Positions 14,653 through 23,422 of a stretch of 41,368 nucleotides of DNA are shown piece by piece; the stretch's first letter is position 1, and each line of letters starts with the position of its first letter. A program made the translations under genes and the position numbers. Source of the stretch: Clostridia bacterium (GTDB lineage Bacteria; Bacillota; Clostridia; Lachnospirales; Lachnospiraceae); assembly GCA_003249225.1 (NCBI GenBank), contig QKJQ01000035.1:1-41368 (forward strand). Reading direction: 5' to 3'. Under the pieces are notes generated by a model. The model saw only the letters and a program-made list of their open reading frames with translations, ran no database searches and was not told the origin of the DNA.

Positions 14653-15501
14653 ATGCATATATTATTAAAAGCAGGACTTGGAATTGTGGCGGTGGTAGGT
14701 TCACTCGTTGTAATTGGCATCGCAGTCTCTGCTCTATTGTTTCACTTTTGGTTTTATAATGATACCGCAGAAGTCACATCGTATGACGACACCGTAGAAG
14801 GTATTTCATCCATAGAAATGGATATAGATGCTGGTAAAATCATTCTTCGGGAAGGCTCAGAATTCCATGTTGATGCTGAGAATATGCCGGAGGGAAGTTT
14901 TACCAGTTCTGTAGAAAACGGAACCTGGTGCATCAAGGTCGATGCGGAAGGTTCATCACATTTTCAGATTTTTGGAATCAACATTCCATTCAGACATACG
15001 ACCGTATATAAAGATATGAAAATAACTGTTACAATACCGGAAGATTTTCATGCTGAAGATATGACACTGGAACTTGGAGCCGGTTCCTTTGAAGCCAAAC
15101 GGCTTACCTCAGATAATCTGGTCGTTGACATCGGGGCCGGCAGTATGGATGTTGACACTGTCAATATAACAGACTATGCTAACTTTACTGTCGGTGCAGG
15201 TGAACTTGCAATCAATGATCTTACTGCAGAAGATACGAAATTCGACTGTGGTGTCGGAAGTATCCGTGTAAATGGAATAATTACCGGCGATAACAACATC
15301 CACTGTGGTATCGGTGAGATCGACATGAATCTGGATGGTGCGGAATCCGATTATAACTATTCGATCGACTGTGGACTTGGCGAGGTAAAGATCGGTAATA
15401 AAACCAACGTTACCAATACATCCATGAATATTGACAATGATCAGGACAATAGTTTTTCCATTGATTGCGGAATCGGAAGCATTGAACTTTCCTTTAACTA
15501 G
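14653..15501 (+). CDS. DUF4097-type membrane-anchored beta-solenoid protein
   Basis: 282 residues. One N-terminal membrane helix (about 8-32) is followed by an outside domain built of short strands. From about residue 140 it repeats every 15-25 residues the turn G-(A/V/I/L)-G: LGAGSFEA, IGAGSMDV, VGAGELAI, CGVGSIRV, CGIGEIDM, CGLGEVKI, CGIGSIEL. This is the pattern of DUF4097/DUF2807 adhesin-like beta-helices. Such proteins are widespread in Firmicutes, often beside envelope-stress regulators, but none is adjacent here. ATG 14653 has AGGGAGG. Role in the envelope is likely, exact function unknown. Confidence 0.8.
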   Translation: MHILLKAGLGIVAVVGSLVVIGIAVSALLFHFWFYNDTAEVTSYDDTVEGISSIEMDIDAGKIILREGSEFHVDAENMPEGSFTSSVENGTWCIKVDAEGSSHFQIFGINIPFRHTTVYKDMKITVTIPEDFHAEDMTLELGAGSFEAKRLTSDNLVVDIGAGSMDVDTVNITDYANFTVGAGELAINDLTAEDTKFDCGVGSIRVNGIITGDNNIHCGIGEIDMNLDGAESDYNYSIDCGLGEVKIGNKTNVTNTSMNIDNDQDNSFSIDCGIGSIELSFN

Positions 15502-15615
15502 TAAACCTATAACAAACAGATAGTCTGCAAAACAACAGCTGACAAACTATCCTTCAGCCGAGTAAGAAAAATATATTTTATGCTAACCCAATTCTCTTTA
15601 TAGAAAACCCCCAAA

Positions 15616-15646
15616 AAAGACCGGTGCAACAAAAGCACCGGTCTTT
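15616..15646. terminator. Bidirectional terminator (DUF4097 gene / nrdD)
   Basis: A perfect 12-bp stem AAAGACCGGTGC/GCACCGGTCTTT with a 7-base loop and A/T runs on its flanks, between two convergent genes. It is 12 bases past the nrdD stop. Confidence 0.9.
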
Positions 15647-15657
15647 ACCATTAATTA

Positions 15658-18069
15658 TTATGCGTTCATTCCGACTAAAGCGTCTTCTGCGAACTTTTTG
15701 ATGTTCGAAGCATTTACATACTTCACAACTTCACCATTCCGGATTGTCACCAAGGTTGGTGCCTGCATGATGGAGAATTCTCCAGCAAGTTCTTCGTTCT
15801 TTTCTGCATCAATTACTTCATGCGGAATATCTTTTAAGAAGTCCTTAGCCAGCTTGCAATTCGGACAGGTAACGGTAGTGAAGAGGTAATTACCATCCTG
15901 CTGAATACTAATCACTGCAGAATCCATATTGATCATCACTTTATCATCCATACCTGATTCAGTCTTTAATGATCCCATGTTCACTTTGATTTTTCTTGAC
16001 TCAACTTCTTTGTATTCTGTACGGTTCTTATACTCCTGAAGCTTGCCATCGTTCCAATTCTGTACTGGTCTGTAGTAACCAGTAATACGGCTGTACACTT
16101 CTGCTTTCTCACCGCATTCCGGACATTCATAGGTTTCCCCATTAATATATCCATGGTTCTTACAGATCGAATAAGTCGGTGATAAGGTATAGTAAGGAAG
16201 CTTATAATTCGAAGCTATCGTGCGAACCAACTTTGCTGCTGCCTGCCAGTCCGGAAGTTTTTCACCCAGAAATGCATGAAATACCGTACCGGATGTATAT
16301 AATGTCTGTAATTGATCCTGGATATCCAAAGCTTCAAATATATCTACTGTGTAATCAACAGGAAGGTGAGAACTGTTCGTGTAATAAGGGGTATCACCCT
16401 CATGACCGGCCGTTTTGATATCCGGCCAGCGTTTTCTATCGAACTTTGCAAGACGATAGCTTGTCGATTCTGCCGGAGATGCTTCCAGATTATACAGATC
16501 GCCATACTCTACCTGATAATCCTTCATGCGTTCTCTCATATGATTTAAAGTCTTTTTGGAGAATTCCTGTGTTGCTTTGTCTGTCATATCTTTACCCAGC
16601 CATTTCGCATTCAACCCGACTTCGTTCATACCAACAAGTCCAAGCGTCGAGAAATGATTACTGAAGCTTCCAAGGTAACGTTTTGTATAAGGATACAGAC
16701 CTTCTTCAAGAAGTTTTGAGATAACACCACGTTTCACACTAAGAGAACGAGCCGCAACATCCATAATATGATCAAGGTTCTCAAAGAATTCTTCTTCTGT
16801 TTCCGCCTGGTATGCGATTCTTGGCATGTTAATGGTAACAACGCCTACAGAACCTGTACTCTCACCAGAACCAAAGAATCCGCCAGTCTTCTTTCTGAGT
16901 TCACGAAGATCAAGACGTAATCTGCAGCACATGGAACGCACATCACTAGGTTCCATATCACTATTAATATAGTTTGAAAAATACGGTGTACCGTACTTTG
17001 AAGTCATCTCGAACAACAAGCGGTTGTTCTCATTGTCTGACCAGTCAAAGTCACGTGTAATGGAATAGGTAGGAATTGGATACTGAAAACCACGGCCATT
17101 CGCATCGCCTTCGATCATAATCTCAATAAATGCCTTATTGACCATATCCATTTCTTTTTTACAGTCTTTGTATTTGAAATCGACTTCCTTACCGCCAATG
17201 ATACAGTTAAGTTCTGCCATATCATTCGGAACAGTCCAGTCTAACGTAATATTCGAAAATGGTGCCTGTGTACCCCAGCGGCTTGGTGTGTTAACACCAT
17301 AAATAAAGCATTGAATACACTGTTTAACATCCTGATAATCCAAATTATCAATCTTTACAAATGGAGCCAGGTATGTGTCAAAAGATGAAAATGCCTGAGC
17401 GCCTGCCCATTCATTCTGCATAATGCCAAGGAAGTTGACCATCTGATTGCAAAGTGTTGACAAATGCTTTGCCGGTGATGAGGTGATTTTTCCCGGAATA
17501 CCGCCAAGACCTTCCCTTAATAACTGTTTTAATGACCATCCGGCACAATAACCGGTTAACATAGACAAATCGTGAATATGCATTGCTGCGCTACGGTGTG
17601 CGTTTGCAATCTCTTCATCATAGATCTCAGACAACCAGTAGTTCGCTGTAACGGATCCGGAATTATGTAAAATAAGTCCTCCGACAGAATAAGTCACGGT
17701 AGAATTCTCTTTAACACGCCAATCCTCTTCCTTTACATAACTGTTTACAATCTCTTTGTAATCGAGAATCGTAGACTTCATGTTTCGGATCTTTTCCCTG
17801 TTTTTACGATACAGAATGTATGCCTTTGCAACATCTGTATATCCGCTTTGTTCCAGAATGTGCTCCACACTATCCTGAATATCTTCAACCGTAATTCTGT
17901 CATCCGTTACTTTCGATTGAAAATCTGAAGTAACACGTAATGCCAGGAGGTTTATGATGTCATCATTGTAACTCTTGTGTGTTGCCGTAAAAGCTTTTGA
18001 GATAGCATCCCCGATTTTCTTGAGGTTGAATTCCGCTACTTCTCCATCTCGTTTCATTACATTGATCAT
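15658..18069 (-). CDS. nrdD: Anaerobic (class III) ribonucleotide reductase with fused thioredoxin-like domain
   Basis: 803 residues, about 80-100 longer than common NrdD. An ATP-cone (1-95) is followed by the catalytic 10-stranded barrel, a zinc motif near the end (C636-x2-H, C649-x2-C652) and the glycyl-radical loop SRITGYYRP (Gly at about 664). After a linker, residues 727-803 form a thioredoxin/glutaredoxin-like domain with active site CPNC (735-738) and a cis-Pro stretch MQAPTLV. It makes dNTPs from NTPs without oxygen. The fused redox domain may re-reduce the catalytic cysteines in place of formate. The activase nrdG is not adjacent. ATG 18069 has GGAAGGGAG. Two NrdR-like boxes lie at its promoter. 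Confidence 0.93.
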   Translation of the reverse strand: MINVMKRDGEVAEFNLKKIGDAISKAFTATHKSYNDDIINLLALRVTSDFQSKVTDDRITVEDIQDSVEHILEQSGYTDVAKAYILYRKNREKIRNMKSTILDYKEIVNSYVKEEDWRVKENSTVTYSVGGLILHNSGSVTANYWLSEIYDEEIANAHRSAAMHIHDLSMLTGYCAGWSLKQLLREGLGGIPGKITSSPAKHLSTLCNQMVNFLGIMQNEWAGAQAFSSFDTYLAPFVKIDNLDYQDVKQCIQCFIYGVNTPSRWGTQAPFSNITLDWTVPNDMAELNCIIGGKEVDFKYKDCKKEMDMVNKAFIEIMIEGDANGRGFQYPIPTYSITRDFDWSDNENNRLLFEMTSKYGTPYFSNYINSDMEPSDVRSMCCRLRLDLRELRKKTGGFFGSGESTGSVGVVTINMPRIAYQAETEEEFFENLDHIMDVAARSLSVKRGVISKLLEEGLYPYTKRYLGSFSNHFSTLGLVGMNEVGLNAKWLGKDMTDKATQEFSKKTLNHMRERMKDYQVEYGDLYNLEASPAESTSYRLAKFDRKRWPDIKTAGHEGDTPYYTNSSHLPVDYTVDIFEALDIQDQLQTLYTSGTVFHAFLGEKLPDWQAAAKLVRTIASNYKLPYYTLSPTYSICKNHGYINGETYECPECGEKAEVYSRITGYYRPVQNWNDGKLQEYKNRTEYKEVESRKIKVNMGSLKTESGMDDKVMINMDSAVISIQQDGNYLFTTVTCPNCKLAKDFLKDIPHEVIDAEKNEELAGEFSIMQAPTLVTIRNGEVVKYVNASNIKKFAEDALVGMNA

Positions 18070-18200
18070 GTTGCCTTTTCTCCCTTCCTACACCTTTATT
18101 TACCTTCCGTACTATGCTCTTTTCATGGAAAAAAGCATCCCCTGTTCATTCCCTAAAAAAGATTCTAGCAGATACCATTTCTTTCGTCAATAGAAAAAAA

Positions 18201-18263
18201 CCACAAAATATATATAAGTTTTTTTGTAGTTACCACTATATCTAGTAGTGTACAAATTGACAA
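18201..18263 (-). promoter_or_regulatory. nrdD promoter with paired NrdR-like boxes
   Basis: Minus-strand promoter: -35 TTGTCA (18263-18258), 17-base spacer, -10 TATAGT (18240-18235), start about 18228. A 16-base NrdR-like box (CCACTATATCTAGTAG, 18233-18248; 12 of 16 positions match the consensus I recall, acaCWATATATWGtgt) covers the -10. A weaker one (CCACAAAATATATATA, 18201-18216) begins exactly 32 bases away, the three-turn spacing usual for NrdR pairs. Confidence 0.65.
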
Positions 18264-18401
18264 ACCTTTTCACATTTTCGCAACTTTCCGACAAATTTCC
18301 TGATTATTCTTAAAAGTGTTCCTGTATTCCCTCGAATAATTTAAAAGTAGTTTTATATGATGGAATAATGCTGACATTTTCCAAAATAATCGAGAAAACA
18401 T

Positions 18402-18430
18402 TTGACATCGACAATAAATGATGATATTAT
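18402..18430 (+). promoter_or_regulatory. Promoter of first cold-shock gene
   Basis: TTGACA (18402-18407), 17-base spacer, TATTAT (18425-18430); predicted start about 18437, leaving a leader of about 50 bases before the cold-shock ATG. Confidence 0.7.
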
Positions 18431-18487
18431 TATTCTGCTGTGGTAGTCACAGTCAAATTTATTTTTTTCATTCTGGAGGAAACATTC

Positions 18488-18685
18488 ATGAAAGGTACAG
18501 TAAAGTGGTTTAACAACCAAAAAGGTTACGGATTCATCTCAGACGAGGAAGGCAACGATGTATTCGTACATTTCTCAGGTCTTAACATGGACGGCTTCAA
18601 ATCTCTTGACGAAGGTCAGGAAGTAGAATTCGAAGTTGTACAGGGAGCAAAAGGACCACAGGCAACTAACGTAACCAAGTTATAA
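18488..18685 (+). CDS. Cold-shock domain protein
   Basis: 65 residues from ATG 18488, after TGGAGGA. It is a complete cold-shock domain with both RNA-binding motifs: [12 protein letters not shown] (RNP1, residues 7-18) and DVFVHFSGL (RNP2). CspA-type proteins bind single-stranded RNA/DNA and melt RNA structure. It is monocistronic, with its own promoter and terminator. A close paralogue is at 31125-31325. In the family both constitutive and cold-induced members exist; the short leader here does not show the long structured cspA leader of enterobacteria. Confidence 0.95.
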   Translation: MKGTVKWFNNQKGYGFISDEEGNDVFVHFSGLNMDGFKSLDEGQEVEFEVVQGAKGPQATNVTKL

Positions 18686-18747
18686 TCCAGTTTTTCAGTG
18701 TACCTTTTTCTTTATACAGAAATTGCTATATTGTAGGAACGGAAATT

Positions 18748-18772
18748 AAAGACCGCATCAGCGGTCTTTTTT
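18748..18772 (+). terminator. Terminator after first cold-shock gene
   Basis: A 9-bp stem AAAGACCGC/GCGGTCTTT with a 4-base loop and a T-run follows the cold-shock stop by 62 bases. Confidence 0.9.
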
Positions 18773-18944
18773 GTTGTTTCTGTATACTATACTGTTAATC
18801 ATACACTTTTTCAATACCTATTCTTTTTGTTTTTCTTTAATATCGATTTATTCTATCTTCCCATGTCAGCCAAAGAATGCTATACTATCACTAATTATAA
18901 AATTTTTATGAATCAGCAAAAAATACTTTAGCTTGGAGGCTATT

Positions 18945-20006
18945 ATGAGTATAACAAAAAGCCAGTTCGGCAAAACTAATGACGGAAAGACCGCTACCCT
19001 TTATACTTTGACTAACCGGAATAAGATGTCTGTATCGTTTACCGACTATGGAGCAAACATTGTGTCCATTCTTGTTCCTGATAAGAATGGAGTACTTGCA
19101 GACGTTGCTCTCGGTTTTGATACGGTAAAAGGTTACGAAAACAATGGACCGGGATTTGGCTCCTTTATTGGAAGAGTCGGAAACCGCATAGAAAACGCTG
19201 TATTTACACTGAACGGTATCACTTATCCGTTAGAGAATAACAGCGGCAAGCACTGTCTGCATGGTGGATATATCGGTTACAACAAACACTTTTATGAGAC
19301 GGAATACTTTGAAGAACAAGAAGGTCTGGCAATCGAGTTCTCAAGACTTAGTCCTGACAAAGAGCAGGGCTTCCCAGGAAATCTTGATGTAACAGTAACT
19401 TATACACTGACGGATGCGAACGAACTTTTAATAGAATATTTTGCAGTCTCCGATCAGGATACCCTGTTCAATCCAACCAACCATTCGTATTTCAATCTGG
19501 CAGGACAAAGCGCCGGCAGCATACTTGATCATATGCTCTGGATCGATTCGAACGCCTTTACCGCAACCAATGCTGATCTTATACCTTCCGGTGAACTTAC
19601 CGATGTAAGCGGTACTCCGATGGATTTCAGAACCGCAAAAACAATCGGACAGGATATAAATGCCGATTATGAACCTTTGAAGGTTGCCGGTGGATATGAC
19701 CACAACTACTGTCTGAATACGACCCGCGAAGAAGCTTCCCTTGTTGCAAAGCTATGGGATCCTAAAAGCGGACGGTGCATGGAGGTGTTCACAGATCTCC
19801 CAGGCATGCAGCTCTATACCGGCAATTTCCTTGACGGTGAATTGAAGGGCAAAAAAGGATTCGCTTACACAAAACAAGGCGGTGTATGTTTCGAAAGCCA
19901 GTTCTATCCTAATTCCTGTAACATAAAATCCTTCCCGGACAGCACTTTAAAAAGCGGTAAGGAATTCGAATCCGTAACAATCTATAAGTTCTCTGTTCAG
20001 AAGTAA
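18945..20006 (+). CDS. galM: Aldose 1-epimerase (galactose mutarotase)
   Basis: 353 residues from ATG 18945 (TTGGAGG just upstream). GalM motifs: N-terminal YTLTNRNKMSVSFTDYGANIVSI, GRVGNRI, the HCLHGG box, catalytic His in NPTNHSYFNLAG, DHNYCL, and the catalytic Glu region CFESQFYPNS near the C-terminus. It interconverts alpha and beta anomers of galactose/glucose and feeds the Leloir pathway; it acts in the cytoplasm (no signal peptide). No other galactose gene is adjacent, and it has its own terminator, so it is likely expressed alone. Confidence 0.93.
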   Translation: MSITKSQFGKTNDGKTATLYTLTNRNKMSVSFTDYGANIVSILVPDKNGVLADVALGFDTVKGYENNGPGFGSFIGRVGNRIENAVFTLNGITYPLENNSGKHCLHGGYIGYNKHFYETEYFEEQEGLAIEFSRLSPDKEQGFPGNLDVTVTYTLTDANELLIEYFAVSDQDTLFNPTNHSYFNLAGQSAGSILDHMLWIDSNAFTATNADLIPSGELTDVSGTPMDFRTAKTIGQDINADYEPLKVAGGYDHNYCLNTTREEASLVAKLWDPKSGRCMEVFTDLPGMQLYTGNFLDGELKGKKGFAYTKQGGVCFESQFYPNSCNIKSFPDSTLKSGKEFESVTIYKFSVQK

Positions 20007-20055
20007 GACTATTTGGAATACAATCTGATAAGCCATAATTCTCTTAGTAAATGCG

Positions 20056-20096
20056 AAAGGAGACAGAAGCGAAATTATTCGTTCCTGTCTCCTTTT
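20056..20096 (+). terminator. Terminator after galM
   Basis: An 11-bp perfect stem AAAGGAGACAG/CTGTCTCCTTT, extended inside by further pairs with two mismatches, and ending in T residues. Confidence 0.85.
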
Positions 20097-20175
20097 ATGT
20101 CTTGTTGCCCCATAAATTCTACCATCAGTTTTCTAATAATAACTGCCGAATCTGATATTTTCTCATTTATATTTG

Positions 20176-20204
20176 TTGTAAACAGTACCTTTTATTGCTA
20201 TAAT
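20176..20204 (+). promoter_or_regulatory. Promoter of DUF342 gene
   Basis: TTGTAA (20176-20181), 17-base spacer, perfect TATAAT (20199-20204); start about 20211, leader about 65 bases. Confidence 0.65.
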
Positions 20205-20276
20205 GTAGTTACAGAAGTTATTTCGTGAACTCATTGTTCGAAAATTCTCTTTTTGCGTATAGGATGGGAGATACAT

Positions 20277-21674
20277 ATGTTTACTGATAATCTAAACGAA
20301 ACCTTTAAAAAAAACATAACCGTCTCTTTGTCTGAAGATAAAATGGCCGCTCTGATACTTTTAGCATCCCCGCCGCTGAGTGAAAGTTACAGTGTGGATG
20401 AGATTCTGCAGGCCTTAAAAGCTAAGAATATACTATATGGTATTGACACCGATAAAATCGAGGAGATCGTAACAAAAAGGATGCACAACGTTCCAGTCAT
20501 TGTTGCAAAGGGTACGCCAATGAAGTTAGGTACCGTGGGCTCTTATGAGTACTTATTTAATGTAGCTCCCGATCGAAAACCCAAAACATTATCGGACGGT
20601 TCCGTTGATTATCGCTCCCTCAACCTGCTGGAACCAGTCAAAGAAGGTGATATTCTTGCCATCTATCATCCAGCGGTCCCCGGTGTTCCAGGTCGTACTG
20701 TAATGGATACCCCGGCAATCCCGCCACCGGTCAAAGATCTCCCTACACTGAAAGGCACCGGTTTCACATTATCCGAAGACAAAGAAAAATACACGGCGAA
20801 TTTTTCTGGTAAAGTAGAACTGATCAATGGTCAGCTCTATGTTACGAATGTACTGCTTATTAATGGTGACACGGATGCATCGACCGGTGACATACAGTTT
20901 TCCGGGGATGTGATCATAACTGGGAATGTACACTATGGCTATAGCATCTTTGCAGAAGGCAGTATTATAATTAATGGAAATGTGGAAGCTGCTTCCCTTA
21001 CTGCCGGTATGAATGTAGAGCTGCGAAGCGGTATGCAAGGAGGCGGAAAAGGCACTATAGATTGCAAAGGAAATGTATCCGGCAAATTCTTCGAACAAGT
21101 TACTATAAACTGCAGAGGCGATCTAAATGCCAATTCCATACTGCACTGCAACATACGAACCGATGGACAGGTCATCGTATCTGGTCGGCATGGTATCATT
21201 GTCGGCGGTACAGTAGAAGCTCTTGGCGGTATCTCTGCTACGGTTCTTGGTAATATTTCCGAGACAAAGACAAACCTGATTGTTGGTGCTTCTGCCTCTG
21301 TTGCTGCAGAGATTTCAACCCTCGAATCTGAGATCTTTGATACCTCTGAATTAATCGATAAGATTACTCTGGCCGTTGAAAAAATCAATAAGCTGCTTGA
21401 AAAATACCCAAACGATCAGATGAACGCTAAAAAATCCGAACTGATTCGTCAAAAGATTACATTGACTGCAAGCATCGCCGAAAAAACAACACAGCGCGAG
21501 TTACTGCAGAATAAATTAGAAACCGCAGAAGGTGCTTTCATCCGTACCTCCAAGTATCTGTATCCAGAAGTACGTATGATGATCAACGGTGTACGATACA
21601 GAACACAAAACACATTTCACAATGTTACTGTGAAATGTGTCGGTATTGAAGTCAAAATATTCAGCAATGCATAA
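20277..21674 (+). CDS. DUF342 / FapA-like polymer-forming protein
   Basis: 465 residues from ATG 20277 (GGGAG upstream). The N-terminal domain (about 1-190) contains the DUF342 hallmark GTVGSYEYLFN... and GDILAIYHPAVPGVPGRTVMD. A right-handed beta-helix follows (about 195-335: STGDIQFSGDVIITGNV, AEGSIIINGNVEAAS, IDCKGNVSGKFFEQ) and then a coiled coil (about 345-430). COG1315 members include Vibrio FapA, which inhibits or positions at flagellar poles; in Clostridia the function is unclear. There are no flagellar genes in this window. It is monocistronic, ending near a terminator shared with citrate synthase. Confidence 0.85.
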   Translation: MFTDNLNETFKKNITVSLSEDKMAALILLASPPLSESYSVDEILQALKAKNILYGIDTDKIEEIVTKRMHNVPVIVAKGTPMKLGTVGSYEYLFNVAPDRKPKTLSDGSVDYRSLNLLEPVKEGDILAIYHPAVPGVPGRTVMDTPAIPPPVKDLPTLKGTGFTLSEDKEKYTANFSGKVELINGQLYVTNVLLINGDTDASTGDIQFSGDVIITGNVHYGYSIFAEGSIIINGNVEAASLTAGMNVELRSGMQGGGKGTIDCKGNVSGKFFEQVTINCRGDLNANSILHCNIRTDGQVIVSGRHGIIVGGTVEALGGISATVLGNISETKTNLIVGASASVAAEISTLESEIFDTSELIDKITLAVEKINKLLEKYPNDQMNAKKSELIRQKITLTASIAEKTTQRELLQNKLETAEGAFIRTSKYLYPEVRMMINGVRYRTQNTFHNVTVKCVGIEVKIFSNA

Positions 21675-21769
21675 ATTGAATTACAGGATTTTTCATCAGC
21701 AAGCTTGTTATATCATAGATAGCTTGTTCATTTGACTGATTTCCGGCTATCTAAAAATAATGAATTTGT

Positions 21770-21802
21770 GCAGGACGGGAATTATAATCTGTCCTGCATT
21801 TT
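21770..21802. terminator. Hairpin shared by DUF342 gene and citrate synthase end
   Basis: TGCAGGAC and GTCCTGCA flank a 14-base loop and are followed by TTTTC on the plus strand. The stem contains the citrate synthase stop region, so the plus-strand terminator overlaps the convergent gene's last codons. Confidence 0.6.
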
Positions 21803-23149
21803 CACGTAGGGACGTTCTTCACGCACATTCATATAAGCCGGACGTATGATTTTACCGGCATTGATCAGTTCTTCCATTCTGTGTGCACTCCAGCCGGAGA
21901 CTCTTGCGATTGCAAACAAAGGAGTGTACAGTTCTAACGGCAGACCAAGAAGCTTGTATGCCAGTCCGCTGTAAAAATCAACGTTCGCACTGACCCCCTT
22001 ATAGATATTACGCTTTTTAGCAATGACCTTTGGCGCAAGTTCCTCAACTTTTGAGTATAAATCAAATTCTGCTTTTTTCCCTTTTGCCTCCGAAAGTTCT
22101 TTTACAAAACCGTACAGAACTTTTGCTCTTGGATCACGAATCGAATAGACAGCATGTCCAACACCATATATAAGCCCCGACTGGTCAAATCCTTCCTTGT
22201 TCAGAAGAGATTCAAGATAAACACTGATAGCATCTTCATCTTTCCAATCTTTAATCTTTTTCTTCATATCTTCAAACATATGCACGACCTTAACATTCGC
22301 TCCACCATGTTTTGGCCCTTTCAGCGAACAAAGTGCTGCCGTCATTGCCGAATAGGTATCAGTGCCGGAAGAAGTAACCACATGCGTTGTAAAGGTCGAA
22401 TTGTTACCACCGCCGTGCTCTGCATGAAGTACCAATGCCGAATCAAGTACTTTCGCTTCCAGCTCCGTATATTTACTGTCAATGCGCAGCATATGAAGAA
22501 TATTCTCTGCTGTTGACAGTTCTGGCTTCGGATGATGTATTACCAGACTTTTATGTTTTACATAGTGTTCATAAGCTTGATAGCCATATACGGAAAGCAT
22601 GGGAAATACCGCAATCAGCTGAAGACACTGACGCATCACATTACTAAGTTCAACATCATTGGCCATTTTATCATACGAATGCAGGGTCAGTACGCTTTTT
22701 GACAATGCATTCATCATGTCATTGCTTGGTGCTTTCAATATGACATCACGAACAAAGTTCTTCGGTAATGTCCGATAACTTGCAAGCAGCTTTTTGAATT
22801 CCTCCAGTTCATCTGAAGTAGGAAGTTCCCCATATAGTAAAAGATAGGTTACTTCTTCAAACCCGAACCGATTCGTATCGGACAAATCGCTAATGATATC
22901 TTCTATGTTATATCCACGATAAAACAACTGCCCCGGACAATCTTCCTTGTATCCGTTTACGCTTATCGTCGAACGAATTTCTGATATTTCCGTTAATCCC
23001 GTCAGTACTCCGACTCCACTGATATCACGTAGTCCACGCTTCACATCGTACTTCTTATAAAGTTCCGGATCAATTCTGTTATGCTCCAGACATAGATCTG
23101 TTAAGTCCCTCACCTTTTGTGTTACTGTCCCATAATTGTCTTTTCCCAA
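21782..23149 (-). CDS. gltA: Citrate synthase
   Basis: 455 residues. Citrate synthase signatures: FYRGYNIEDIISDL, the first catalytic His region VLHAEHGGGNNSTFTTHVVTS, LKGPKHGGAN, GVGHAVYSIRDPRAKVL (second catalytic His) and RVSGWSAHRMEEL. It condenses oxaloacetate and acetyl-CoA to citrate, feeding the oxidative branch toward 2-oxoglutarate and glutamate in anaerobes with a split TCA cycle. The chain is of the longer clostridial form, with a helical N-terminal part. It has its own promoter; aconitase and isocitrate dehydrogenase genes are not adjacent. A re-citrate synthase would look different, so the si-type call is firm. Confidence 0.93.
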   Translation of the reverse strand: MGKDNYGTVTQKVRDLTDLCLEHNRIDPELYKKYDVKRGLRDISGVGVLTGLTEISEIRSTISVNGYKEDCPGQLFYRGYNIEDIISDLSDTNRFGFEEVTYLLLYGELPTSDELEEFKKLLASYRTLPKNFVRDVILKAPSNDMMNALSKSVLTLHSYDKMANDVELSNVMRQCLQLIAVFPMLSVYGYQAYEHYVKHKSLVIHHPKPELSTAENILHMLRIDSKYTELEAKVLDSALVLHAEHGGGNNSTFTTHVVTSSGTDTYSAMTAALCSLKGPKHGGANVKVVHMFEDMKKKIKDWKDEDAISVYLESLLNKEGFDQSGLIYGVGHAVYSIRDPRAKVLYGFVKELSEAKGKKAEFDLYSKVEELAPKVIAKKRNIYKGVSANVDFYSGLAYKLLGLPLELYTPLFAIARVSGWSAHRMEELINAGKIIRPAYMNVREERPYVKMQDRL

Positions 23150-23198
23150 TTCATATCCCGCCTTTCTGTGTGTGAAAAATTTATAGTTCTTTCTAACA

Positions 23199-23254
23199 CC
23201 ACTGCGATGCAGTGGCAGTACTTCATTTTAGCATGTTCTTTTTTTATGTGTCAA
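23199..23254 (-). promoter_or_regulatory. gltA promoter and downstream inverted repeat
   Basis: -35 TTGACA (23254-23249), 18-base spacer, -10 TAAAAT (23230-23225), start about 23218. The inverted repeat CCACTGC-GAT-GCAGTGG (23199-23215) falls at about +4 to +20, the place of a repressor site or a leader hairpin. Confidence 0.6.
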
Positions 23255-23336
23255 GTTTGATGTTCCTAATTTGTGAATTCTACAAAGATAATTTTATATA
23301 TCATGAATTTCACCTTGAAAATATGCTCCTTGAATA

Positions 23337-23378
23337 AGTCCATAAAAAAATTGACATTTTTATGGACTGTCGTATAAT
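23337..23378 (+). promoter_or_regulatory. Promoter with 12-bp operator-like repeat
   Basis: TTGACA (23351-23356), 16-base spacer, TATAAT (23373-23378). Perfect 12-bp arms AGTCCATAAAAA (23337-23348) and TTTTTATGGACT (23357-23368) surround the -35 box with an 8-base centre. Confidence 0.65.
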
Positions 23379-23422
23379 TAATTTGTACATTCTATCATGA
23401 ATTTTTGAAAGGAAATCACACT

